Positions 9,139-16,476 of a DNA stretch of 64,000 nt are shown in pieces. The notes under the pieces were generated by a model that made no database searches, was not told the DNA's origin, and saw only the letters and a program-made list of their open reading frames with translations. Within the stretch, counting starts at the first letter, position 1; each line of letters starts with the position of its first letter. The position numbers and the translations under genes are program-made. Location: the NCBI RefSeq assembly GCF_946902905.1, contig NZ_OX336385.1, positions 806,001-870,000 on the forward strand, read 5' to 3'. The stretch is from Streptococcus sp. Marseille-Q6470. GTDB taxonomy: Bacteria; Bacillota; Bacilli; Lactobacillales; Streptococcaceae.

Positions 9139-9420
9139 TTATTCTAAAGCATCCATGCCACCTTGGACATTGATAACCTCATAGCCTTGTTCTGCTAAAA
9201 ATTGACAAGCGCGTGCTGAACGCATTCCTGATTTACAAATCACGTAGAAAAGATTATCCTTGTCTAGTTGTTTATAAGTATCAGCTAGTTGGCTGAGAGG
9301 TAAATTACGAGCACCTTCTAAATGAAGAGCCTCAAATTCCTCTACTTCTCTCACATCCAATACAGAAAGTGACTCTTTCTGGTATAGTTGGTAAAAATCA
9401 TTAAAAGTAATTTCTTTCAT
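9139..9420 (-). CDS. rhodanese-like domain protein
   Basis: This 93-residue single rhodanese domain has LDVREVEEF and the active-site loop CKSGMRSAR with an intact cysteine (near residue 62). Such proteins move sulfane sulfur or act on persulfides; the partner is unknown. Its ATG overlaps the stop of the uracil-DNA-glycosylase-like gene (ATGA), so the two are translationally coupled. It is the last gene before a terminator. Confidence 0.88.
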   Translation of the reverse strand: MKEITFNDFYQLYQKESLSVLDVREVEEFEALHLEGARNLPLSQLADTYKQLDKDNLFYVICKSGMRSARACQFLAEQGYEVINVQGGMDALE

Positions 9421-10007
9421 TTTTCATCTCCGAGAATTTTTTGAATTCTAGCTTTCAAGTCAGGTAAGACTTCTTCCTCAAACCACGGATTTTTCTTCAT
9501 CCAGATTTGGTTACGAGGTGATGGGTGTACCAGAGGGAAATAATCTGGCAAATACTCTTTATATCGATGGACACGATCTGTTACCTTTCCACTGACTTTC
9601 TCATGCAGATAGTAAGCCTGAGCATACTGCCCAATCAAGAGCGTCAATTGAATATCTGGTAATTCTTTCAAAAGTTTAGGGTGCCACTTTTCTGCAAAAC
9701 CAGGTCTAGGTGGTAAGTCACCGGATTTCCCATGTCCTGGAAAGTAGAAATCCATGGGCATGACTGCAAAATAACCTGAATTGTAAAAGGTATCCTCATC
9801 CACACCCAACCAATCTCGCAGGCGATCGCCACTTTTATCCTTCCAGTAAAGTCCTGCTTCTTGAGTTTTGAGTCCAGGTGCCTGTCCAATGATATTGATA
9901 CGAGCTGTCTTTGGGGCTGCAAAGAGAGGTTCAATCCCTTTCTCGGTATAACTGGCATTTTGTGGATCCGCCATGATGGCTTTCTTGATTCTTTCGATTT
10001 GAGACAT
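9417..10007 (-). CDS. uracil-DNA glycosylase superfamily protein
   Basis: The 196-residue protein has motif I IIGQAPG and motif II VHPSPRNQIW, the two active-site segments of the UDG superfamily (compare GQDPYH and HPSPLS). It is not the classic Ung. The motif I aspartate of Ung is replaced, as in the smaller UDG-like subfamily common in Lactobacillales. A role in base excision is likely but not proven. The start MSQIERIKKA follows GGAGGG; a reading nine codons longer lacks a ribosome binding site. It is coupled to the rhodanese gene. Confidence 0.8.
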   Translation of the reverse strand: MSQIERIKKAIMADPQNASYTEKGIEPLFAAPKTARINIIGQAPGLKTQEAGLYWKDKSGDRLRDWLGVDEDTFYNSGYFAVMPMDFYFPGHGKSGDLPPRPGFAEKWHPKLLKELPDIQLTLLIGQYAQAYYLHEKVSGKVTDRVHRYKEYLPDYFPLVHPSPRNQIWMKKNPWFEEEVLPDLKARIQKILGDEK

Positions 10008-10060
10008 CTGTTTTCCCTCCAAAAAGAAGTCCAAGCATACAATCTCAGACTTCTATAGCA

Positions 10061-11461
10061 TTATTTGATCAATTCGTAAATAGCTTCAGAATAGATGGCT
10101 GCTGCACGGAAGAGATCGTCCAAGGCGATAAATTCATTGGCTTGGTGCATAGTATCGATAGAGTCTGGGAACATAGCTCCATAGGCTACACCACGTTCCA
10201 ATAAACGACCAAAGGTTCCACCACCGATGACTTGTTCATGACCTTGAAGACCTGTTTGTTTTTCATACACGCTCAACAAGGTTTGTACAAGTGGATCTTC
10301 CATTGGTACATAGTGAGGTGTGTGACCATGTTCAGACAAGCTCACAGATACAACAGGCAAGTTTTCAAGAATTGACTTGATTTGCTCTGGGTTTGTTCCT
10401 TTTGGATAACGGAAGTTGAGGGCAATGGTATTGTCATCACTTGCTTCGTCAAAGCGGAAGACACCAGCATTCATAGAAAGAGCACCCATCTTTTCATCCA
10501 CATGAGCAACTTTCAAGTTTTTACCTTCGTGGTCATTCAAGAGAATCTTACCAGCAATGTCAAGGTAGTCTTTTGCAGGTCCTTCAAAGGCAAACTGGCT
10601 AAGGAAGAGGGCAAGATAAGTCGCACCATTGACACCTGAAGCAGGCATAGCACCGTGGGCAGATTTACCAATTACAGTTACCTTGTACTGACCGTTTTCT
10701 TCTTGGATTTCTCCTCTAAGTTTGTGCTCTGCAACAAAGGCATCTAGTTTCGCTTGCAAGTCAGCCAAGTCGCCTGAAACGACTGCTGTTGCTGATTCAG
10801 GTACCATATTTTCACGCAAACCACCTGTAAAGCTGTGGAGACGAGCTGCACCTGTATTTTCACCGGCAAAATGGAGGTATTCTGTGATATTCCCTTTTTC
10901 TCCATTGATGATTGGGAATTCAGCATCTGGAGAGAAACCAAAGTCTGGTTTTGCTAGTCCTACATGTTCAAAGTAGTAGTCCATGTCTGCCCAACCTGAT
11001 TCTTCATCAGTACCGACAATAAAGCGAACTTTTTTAGAAGTTGGAAGCCCAAGTTCCTTGATGATTTTCAAACCATAGTAACAAGCCGTTGTAGGACCCT
11101 TGTCATCTGACGCTCCACGCGCATAGAGACGGCCATCTTTGATAGTCGGAGTGTATGGATCAGTATCCCAACCGCTACCTGCTGGTACTACGTCCATGTG
11201 GGCAAAGATTCCAAGAACTTCGTTCCCTTCACCAAACTCAAAATGTCCTGCATAGTTGTCGACATTTTTTGTTGGGTAACCATCACGGTCTGCGATTTCA
11301 AGGAATTTCTCCAAAGCTTTTACTGGACCAGGTCCAAAAGGATGCTGAGCATCTGCCTTGCTGTCATCGCGTTCTGAATTAATTTCCAAAAGGCTAAACA
11401 AGTCAGCCAAGAGGGCTTCCTTGCGTTTTTCTACTTCTGCTGTAAAATCAATTGTTGTCAT
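10061..11461 (-). CDS. pepV: dipeptidase PepV (M20 family)
   Basis: The 466-residue zinc peptidase is the usual length for PepV. It has IFAHMDVVPAG (metal-binding His and catalytic Asp), ARGASDDKGP, GTDEESGWAD (catalytic Glu pair) and IGGGTFGR near the C-terminus. PepV cleaves unspecific dipeptides in the cytoplasm and completes peptide use after oligopeptide import (AliA at 42-44 kb). The ATG follows GGAAG. It lies 8 nt after the nitroreductase gene and 53 nt before the UDG-like gene, so probably one transcript. Confidence 0.95.
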   Translation of the reverse strand: MTTIDFTAEVEKRKEALLADLFSLLEINSERDDSKADAQHPFGPGPVKALEKFLEIADRDGYPTKNVDNYAGHFEFGEGNEVLGIFAHMDVVPAGSGWDTDPYTPTIKDGRLYARGASDDKGPTTACYYGLKIIKELGLPTSKKVRFIVGTDEESGWADMDYYFEHVGLAKPDFGFSPDAEFPIINGEKGNITEYLHFAGENTGAARLHSFTGGLRENMVPESATAVVSGDLADLQAKLDAFVAEHKLRGEIQEENGQYKVTVIGKSAHGAMPASGVNGATYLALFLSQFAFEGPAKDYLDIAGKILLNDHEGKNLKVAHVDEKMGALSMNAGVFRFDEASDDNTIALNFRYPKGTNPEQIKSILENLPVVSVSLSEHGHTPHYVPMEDPLVQTLLSVYEKQTGLQGHEQVIGGGTFGRLLERGVAYGAMFPDSIDTMHQANEFIALDDLFRAAAIYSEAIYELIK

Positions 11462-11469
11462 TTTTCTTC

Positions 11470-12075
11470 CTATCTTTTTTCGATAATTTCATCTACTGGT
11501 AAGCGGTAGCTTGGTTCCAACTTCTCGTCTGTGTATCCTACTGTGATCAAGAGCTCTGGACGGAAGCGTTCTTCGATTTCCAAGACTTCATTGGCTTTTG
11601 ATTTATCAAAACCAAGGATAATGTTTGAACCGATTCCTTGGTCAGTCAGTGCAAGGACTAAGTTCATAGCCACTAGTCCTGCATTAAGGGCCAAGTAGTC
11701 ACTGATTTGTTGTTCATTGTAACGCGCAAACTCTGCTGGAAGATTTTTCATAAAGTACTGAAGCTGTTCTTCTGAGAAATTCTTTGCACCACCAACACGG
11801 GCAATCTTGCGAGCACGTTTAGCTAGGTCAGTATCTGTAAATAAGGCAATGGTTACAGGGGCAGTTGCGACTTGCTCAAAGTTTGAACCGTAAGCCAATT
11901 TTGCGAGTTCAGCATTTCTCTCACGAACCACAACAAACTTCCAAGGCTGACTGTTGTGAGCACTCGGTGCCAAGGTTGCGATTTCAATAGCTGTTCGAAC
12001 ATCCTTGGGATCAACAGGTTTATCAATAAAATGCTTAGTCGCATGACGTTTTTTATTTAACTCAAGAAATTTCAT
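11470..12075 (-). CDS. nitroreductase-family NAD(P)H oxidoreductase
   Basis: This 201-residue FMN-dependent nitroreductase-fold protein starts MKFLELNKKRHATKHF. It shows APSAHNSQPWKFVVV (FMN-binding loop) and ALTDQGIGSNIILGF. The natural substrate is unknown; family members reduce nitro-aromatics, quinones or flavins. I chose the ATG at 12073-12075, 7 nt from GGAA, over an ATG two codons earlier that is too close to it. It is first in the operon with pepV. Confidence 0.85.
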   Translation of the reverse strand: MKFLELNKKRHATKHFIDKPVDPKDVRTAIEIATLAPSAHNSQPWKFVVVRERNAELAKLAYGSNFEQVATAPVTIALFTDTDLAKRARKIARVGGAKNFSEEQLQYFMKNLPAEFARYNEQQISDYLALNAGLVAMNLVLALTDQGIGSNIILGFDKSKANEVLEIEERFRPELLITVGYTDEKLEPSYRLPVDEIIEKR

Positions 12076-12107
12076 AAGCATGTTCCTTTTCTATTTCTAT
12101 TGCTTCC

Positions 12108-12136
12108 ATTTTACCACATTCTGAAAGAGCTTGCAG
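12108..12136 (-). promoter_or_regulatory. promoter of the nitroreductase-pepV operon
   Basis: -35 CTGCAA, 17 bp, then TGGTAAAAT as an extended -10 (minus strand). Confidence 0.55.
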
Positions 12137-12306
12137 AGATTTTTCATTGGTGGACTAAATTATCTTTTTCTAATCCGACTTTACTTTTAGATGAAAAATT
12201 CAAACTGGAAATTATAATATTTTTCTATCACCTCCATAAAAAATATATATTGGATATTTGATTGATTGTCTGGTAAGCTAGATAGCATTAAGTAAAGGAG
12301 ACTCTT

Positions 12307-13116
12307 ATGAAAAAATTATTCTTATTCTTAGCCATCAGTCCCTTATTGGTTGCCTGTGGACAAGCCAAACAGGAAAGTACTTCAACTTCCACCGCTAGCC
12401 CTAAAACCATTGTCGTAGCCACTGCCGGAGACATCCCACCTTTTGACTTTGAACAAGATGGTAACCTAACTGGATATGATGTTGAGGTTTTAAAAGCGGT
12501 TGATGAAAAATTGGACCAATACAAGATTGAATTCCAAAAAACTGCTTGGGAGAGTATCTTCCCTGGGGTTGATGCTGACCGTTACCAAGCTGCTGCCAAC
12601 AACTTGAGCTATACCAAAGAAAGAGCAGACAAATATCTCTACTCACTCCCTATCGCTAAAAATCCTTTGGTTCTCGTGAGCAGAAAAGACAAGGCTCTTA
12701 GCTCTCTTCAAGATATCGCTGGTAAAACAACCCAGGATGACACTGGAACTTCTACTGCCAAGGTCGTTACTGACTGGAATCAAAGCCACTCCGACAACCC
12801 TGCAACCATCCAATACTCTGGTGAAGATGTAGCTAAACGTCTCACTGACCTATCAAATGGCGAGTTTGATTTCCTAATCTTTGATAAAATTTCTGTTCAA
12901 AAAATTATCCAAGACCGTGGCCTAGACTTGAACGTAGTTGACTTGGAGAGCAATGACAATCCAAATAACTACATTATCTTCGCAAGCGACGAAAAAGAAT
13001 TTAAAGAGCAATTTGACAAGGTCCTTAAAGAACTCTACCAAGACGGAACCCTTGAAAAACTCAGCAAGACCTATCTCGGTGGTTCTTACCTACCAGATGC
13101 ATCTGAATTACAATAA
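12307..13116 (+). CDS. amino-acid ABC transporter substrate-binding lipoprotein (orphan)
   Basis: The 269-residue lipoprotein has lipobox LVAC followed by a Ser/Thr linker and a family 3 periplasmic-binding-type domain (IVVATAGDIPPFDFEQDGNLT onward). The ligand-site pattern is typical of polar amino acid or cystine binders, but the ligand is not decidable. No permease or ATPase gene is adjacent, so it must work with a transporter encoded elsewhere. The start is preceded by AAAGGAG. It is monocistronic, ending at the hairpin at 13125. The 230-nt upstream region holds no other gene, and its promoter is unclear (a weak TTTGAT/TAGATA pair around 12260-12285). Confidence 0.88.
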   Translation: MKKLFLFLAISPLLVACGQAKQESTSTSTASPKTIVVATAGDIPPFDFEQDGNLTGYDVEVLKAVDEKLDQYKIEFQKTAWESIFPGVDADRYQAAANNLSYTKERADKYLYSLPIAKNPLVLVSRKDKALSSLQDIAGKTTQDDTGTSTAKVVTDWNQSHSDNPATIQYSGEDVAKRLTDLSNGEFDFLIFDKISVQKIIQDRGLDLNVVDLESNDNPNNYIIFASDEKEFKEQFDKVLKELYQDGTLEKLSKTYLGGSYLPDASELQ

Positions 13117-13124
13117 GAAATATT

Positions 13125-13153
13125 AAAAACGATTGGCTCGCCCAATCGTTTTA
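13125..13153. terminator. bidirectional terminator
   Basis: The stem AAAACGATTGG-CTCG-CCAATCGTTTT serves the binding-protein gene and the opposing phosphoesterase gene. Confidence 0.8.
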
Positions 13154-13180
13154 TTTAGTATCTATTAGTTAAAGGAACTT

Positions 13181-14014
13181 TTACAAAAATTCAAAATAAT
13201 TCTTGACATCCTCTACATATCCATGCTTTTCAATTAAACTAGCTAACAAATCTCTATTATGGCCTTGATAGTTGTCCTCACGTCGTAACTCTTCATACAT
13301 TTCGATGAAAGGAAGGCCTTTGGTCTGGGCTGATTCTAGCTCTGCTTCATAGTCATAAGCAACTTTTCGAAATTGAATATTGACTAATTCACTATTTTCA
13401 ACCTCAAGCAAGGCATACTGGGCTCGGTGATTTTTCAGTCCTTCCCAGTTAAAATAAGGCATACCAATCGAACCTGGGTTGATGATTTGTTGACCTTGGC
13501 TACCATAACGCAGGAGTTGTTTATGGACATGCCCATAGACGGCTACATCTGTAGCTTCATCTAAAAGTTGGTCAAATTTTTCTGTACCATTTTCAACCAG
13601 CAAATCACCACCATAATTTTTATCAGGCAAATTATGAGAAAGAGAAAAACGCAAGCCTTCAACTTCTTTCTTGGCTACCATAGGTAGATTTCTCAACCAA
13701 TCAATATGCTCTGGCTTTAGGTCCTCCATCAGATACTGGGTCATTCTGAGAAGCTGAATTTCTTGGGGATCCGCTAAACCATATTGTCCATCTATAGCCT
13801 CTAATACACAATCATCCCAGTTCCCTCTAACGGATGCTGTAATGGGTAGGTCTTTCAGAAGAGCTACCAAGTCATTTGCTCCCGGCCCAGGAAGAAAAAT
13901 ATCTCCCAGAAGCCAATATTCAGTCGCTCCCAAATTTTTAGCGTCCTCAAGCACTCCAGCTAAGGCCGTTGTATTACCATGAATATCTGATAAAATTGCA
14001 ATCTTATGGTTCAT
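13181..14014 (-). CDS. metallophosphoesterase
   Basis: The 277-residue protein of the calcineurin-like fold carries the full metal motif set: DIHGN (residues 9-13), LGDIFLPGP, RGNWDD, SHNLP and YGHVHKQ. Family members are cytoplasmic phosphodiesterases or phosphatases, some acting on nucleotides; the substrate is not identifiable here. It is monocistronic and read divergently from the XRE cassette. Confidence 0.85.
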   Translation of the reverse strand: MNHKIAILSDIHGNTTALAGVLEDAKNLGATEYWLLGDIFLPGPGANDLVALLKDLPITASVRGNWDDCVLEAIDGQYGLADPQEIQLLRMTQYLMEDLKPEHIDWLRNLPMVAKKEVEGLRFSLSHNLPDKNYGGDLLVENGTEKFDQLLDEATDVAVYGHVHKQLLRYGSQGQQIINPGSIGMPYFNWEGLKNHRAQYALLEVENSELVNIQFRKVAYDYEAELESAQTKGLPFIEMYEELRREDNYQGHNRDLLASLIEKHGYVEDVKNYFEFL

Positions 14015-14084
14015 TTTCTGCTCTTTCTTTAGTGTATAGCTTTCAGTCTATCCAATTCACTCTTATAATTTTGTACTTTTCTTC

Positions 14085-14093
14085 ATTATAGCA
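14085..14093 (-). promoter_or_regulatory. extended -10 promoter of the metallophosphoesterase gene
   Basis: TGCTATAAT lies on the minus strand about 70 nt before the start codon. Confidence 0.55.
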
Positions 14094-14150
14094 TAAAATC
14101 GCTAGAAGATTTTATAATGGAAATATTATCACCAAGATTCTTTTAAAAAT

Positions 14151-14213
14151 ATGTCAAAAATAGTTGACATTTTATTTTTTAAAAGATATAATATAGTCAA
14201 ATATATATGACAT
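14151..14213 (+). promoter_or_regulatory. promoter with two matching operators for the XRE cassette
   Basis: -35 TTGACA (14164-14169), 17-bp spacer and -10 TATAAT (14187-14192) form a near-consensus promoter. Operator 1 at 14151-14170 is ATGTCAA-N6-TTGACAT, a perfect 7-bp inverted repeat that includes the -35. Operator 2 at 14194-14213 is TAGTCAA-N6-ATGACAT at the expected transcription start. Both have the same GTCAA-N6-(T/A)TGAC arrangement and start 43 bp apart. Autoregulation by the following XRE protein is inferred. Confidence 0.75.
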
Positions 14214-14232
14214 AATCAAATAAGGAGGAAGC

Positions 14233-14427
14233 ATGAATCGTGTGAAAGAATTCCGCAAGGAATTGGGCATATCCCAGCTCGAACTTGCCAAGGATATCGG
14301 TGTCTCTAGACAAACCATCAACATGATTGAGAATGATAAGTACAATCCTACTCTAGAACTCTGTCTCAATCTCGCTCGTAGCCTCCAAACAGACCTCAAC
14401 AGTCTTTTTTGGGAAGATGATTTTTAA
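14233..14427 (+). CDS. small XRE/Cro-type transcriptional regulator
   Basis: This 64-residue protein is almost entirely one helix-turn-helix domain: ELGISQLELAKDIGVSRQTI (residues about 10-29), then MIENDKYNPTLELCLNLARS. It resembles the compact YozG/Cro-like regulators often found beside a small membrane protein gene. AAGGAGG is well placed before the ATG. It heads a three-gene cassette (gap of 14 nt to the DUF3278 gene) and is the likely ligand of the twin operators at 14151-14213. Confidence 0.9.
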   Translation: MNRVKEFRKELGISQLELAKDIGVSRQTINMIENDKYNPTLELCLNLARSLQTDLNSLFWEDDF

Positions 14428-14441
14428 TAAAAGGAGAAAAA

Positions 14442-14984
14442 ATGAAAAAAGAAACCTTCACTGAAAAACTGATCAAACGCACATATGGTATTTCTGGACC
14501 ACTTGATGAACACAAGCAACGTGAGGCTGACCGCATCGGAAATAAAATCTTTATGGTTCTCTTTTATCTCATGATTTTTGGCAATCTCATTCCCTTTGTC
14601 CTTGCTTATAAATATCCACAAATCGTCGCATTTGGATATCCAATCATCATCTTTCTGATTTCTATGGTTTGTGCTATCTATGTCAGCACTCAAACTAAAA
14701 AAACAGGTATTACTGCTATCGACCCTGATATGTTGAGCCAGAAAGAACAAAAACAATTGCGCTACCCTGGTCTTAAAGCTGGACTTATCTATGGAGTCTT
14801 TATGTTCTTTGGCATGCCACTTCTCAATGTCTTAATAGATGATAGCAAGGACTATTTCGCCTCTCTTTTCAATCTAGGTCATTTCACATCAATTCTTTTC
14901 GCAGCCTTCTTTTTCGGATTAATGATGCAACTTGTCGTCTGGCTTCGCATTCGAAAAGCCAAAAAAGATCAAGACGACTATTAG
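14442..14984 (+). CDS. DUF3278 membrane protein
   Basis: The 180-residue protein has four hydrophobic segments (about residues 36-57, 63-83, 107-125 and 142-165) and a basic C-terminus (RIRKAKKDQDDY). The N-terminal segment KLIKRTYGISGPLDEHKQRE is typical of the DUF3278 family, which usually sits beside an XRE regulator in streptococci and related genera. The function is unknown. It follows the regulator gene by 14 nt and has AAGGAG upstream. Confidence 0.78.
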   Translation: MKKETFTEKLIKRTYGISGPLDEHKQREADRIGNKIFMVLFYLMIFGNLIPFVLAYKYPQIVAFGYPIIIFLISMVCAIYVSTQTKKTGITAIDPDMLSQKEQKQLRYPGLKAGLIYGVFMFFGMPLLNVLIDDSKDYFASLFNLGHFTSILFAAFFFGLMMQLVVWLRIRKAKKDQDDY

Positions 14985-14994
14985 GAGGAAAATT

Positions 14995-15336
14995 ATGAAA
15001 TCATTACAAACTTTAATTCTCAGTCATATTTTGGTCAGCATCTTTGTTACCTTTTTCCTAGTTTATGGTCAAGTTACACGTCCTTTTCTGATCATCTTCC
15101 TTTTAGCCCTTCCGGTCTTGAATAAGGGACAAAGGTTTCAGAAAATCACATCAAAAAAAATACGCCTCTTAAACGCATCTCTCTGCTTTATCCTCGTATC
15201 TCTCCCACAACTAATAACGAATTCTATGGATTGGAGATATCTACTATTTCTAACTATCTGTATCGTTTTTAGTCTAGTCTACTTCTATACTCTCTATCAA
15301 CTCTTTAAAGAAGTTAAGCAAAAAGATTGTTATTAA
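14995..15336 (+). CDS. small membrane protein of unknown function
   Basis: The 113-residue protein has about four hydrophobic stretches (SHILVSIFVTFFLVYGQV; FLIIFLLALPVL; NASLCFILVSLPQL; YLLFLTICIVFSLVYFYTLY). I do not recognise a family. I chose the ATG at 14995, which follows AGGAGG by 6 nt and sits 10 nt after the DUF3278 stop. A longer reading would overlap that gene by 17 codons without a ribosome binding site. It is the third member of the XRE cassette and ends before the terminator at 15352. Confidence 0.7.
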   Translation: MKSLQTLILSHILVSIFVTFFLVYGQVTRPFLIIFLLALPVLNKGQRFQKITSKKIRLLNASLCFILVSLPQLITNSMDWRYLLFLTICIVFSLVYFYTLYQLFKEVKQKDCY

Positions 15337-15351
15337 TCTGTAGAAAAACAA

Positions 15352-15383
15352 ACCCCTAACACTTCTCCGTGCTAGGGGTCTTT
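15352..15383. terminator. terminator of the XRE cassette, probably bidirectional
   Basis: The stem ACCCCTAACAC / GTGCTAGGGGT has a 6-nt loop, then CTTTT on the plus side. On the minus side a T-rich tract (GTTTGTTTTT) follows. Confidence 0.75.
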
Positions 15384-16279
15384 TAGTTCCTTAAATATCG
15401 TATATACTCTACTAATACGTAGATGAGGATTGTTAAACAAATGATAATTTCTGCCCAAACAAGGTTGTTGAGGACCGGAAACTGCAGAATGCCTTGAGCC
15501 ATTTTCAATGAAGTTGCCGTTATGATAGTTGGGAAGGTTAGGGCTGAAAAGGCTGGTTGAAATCCCTGTTTTAAAATCCTTGGCAAGCGACTAAGAACAA
15601 AGAAAAAGAAGGTCTGTGATGCAAGGATCATGATTACTAAACTCCAGTTAGGTAGATTAGGACCTCCAACTCGGATTAGCGCAGCTAAAAGTAGGGAAAA
15701 AGGAGCACAATAGATGCCTTCTTGTCCCAGTAAAGCCAGCGGCAATGGATTTCTCTTCAAATCTTGGTAAATCAAAGGGTAAAGGATAAGGGTTAAGATA
15801 AAACCAAATATCCAAGCTCCATAGGCAATCCCGACAATGCCCACCACTGGGTAGGTCAAACTTGCTACTGCTATTCCCACATAAAGAACCGTCCAACTTG
15901 GCGTTGCACTCGTTCTTGGTTTGGTCTGCACATAATTTTTAGTGAAGTAGATGATTAAACCTACATCTAGAAGAAAAGCAAACCACCAGAGAATCTGTGC
16001 AAGAATGCTCATGTTCAAGGGTAAGATTCGTAACAAATAAGTCGATAAGATCATTCCTGCCATAGGAAAGGGCGCCGTTGCCGATAAAACAGGAGCTTTC
16101 TTCAACTCTTGCTTACTTTCTTGCCAATCACGAAGATGACTGTATAAAAAATAAAACCATAAAATCAAGCCTGACAAACTAAAGACCTGCGATAAGAGTG
16201 GAAAAACATCCAAGATGAGATTTCCTGCACCAGCCAATCCCAATAAGCAACCTGAAAAAGCTAAGGGGAGTTTTTTCAT
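15383..16279 (-). CDS. TDT-family (TehA/SLAC1-like) transporter
   Basis: This 298-residue integral membrane protein has about ten hydrophobic segments. The N-terminus PLAFSGCLLGLAGAGNLI and the pattern WTVLYVGIAVASLT are typical of the tellurite-resistance/dicarboxylate transporter family. The real substrate is unknown. GGAGGTTGGT precedes the ATG. It is monocistronic and convergent with the XRE cassette. Confidence 0.8.
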   Translation of the reverse strand: MKKLPLAFSGCLLGLAGAGNLILDVFPLLSQVFSLSGLILWFYFLYSHLRDWQESKQELKKAPVLSATAPFPMAGMILSTYLLRILPLNMSILAQILWWFAFLLDVGLIIYFTKNYVQTKPRTSATPSWTVLYVGIAVASLTYPVVGIVGIAYGAWIFGFILTLILYPLIYQDLKRNPLPLALLGQEGIYCAPFSLLLAALIRVGGPNLPNWSLVIMILASQTFFFFVLSRLPRILKQGFQPAFSALTFPTIITATSLKMAQGILQFPVLNNLVWAEIIICLTILIYVLVEYIRYLRN

Positions 16280-16307
16280 ACCAACCTCCGAAAATGACGT
16301 TACTATC

Positions 16308-16316
16308 AGTATAGCA
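16308..16316 (-). promoter_or_regulatory. extended -10 promoter of the TDT transporter gene
   Basis: TGCTATACT lies on the minus strand about 30 nt before the start codon. Between this point and the terminator at 16425 I see nothing else. Confidence 0.5.
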
Positions 16317-16424
16317 TAAATAAAGCTCAGCTAGACAAGCCTTCATCAATTTTTTTGGCTATAAAACGATTGTCCCCTTTTAAAATACTCACTAACAATA
16401 ATAATTAAAATAAATTCATCAAAA

Positions 16425-16453
16425 AAGTACCTATCACTTGATAGGTACTCTTT
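16425..16453 (-). terminator. terminator of the zapA-cvpA-mutS2 unit
   Basis: The perfect 10-bp stem AGTACCTATC-N4-GATAGGTACT is followed by a T-run on the minus strand. Confidence 0.85.
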
Positions 16454-16476
16454 TGACATTTCATTCTATAGCTTGG

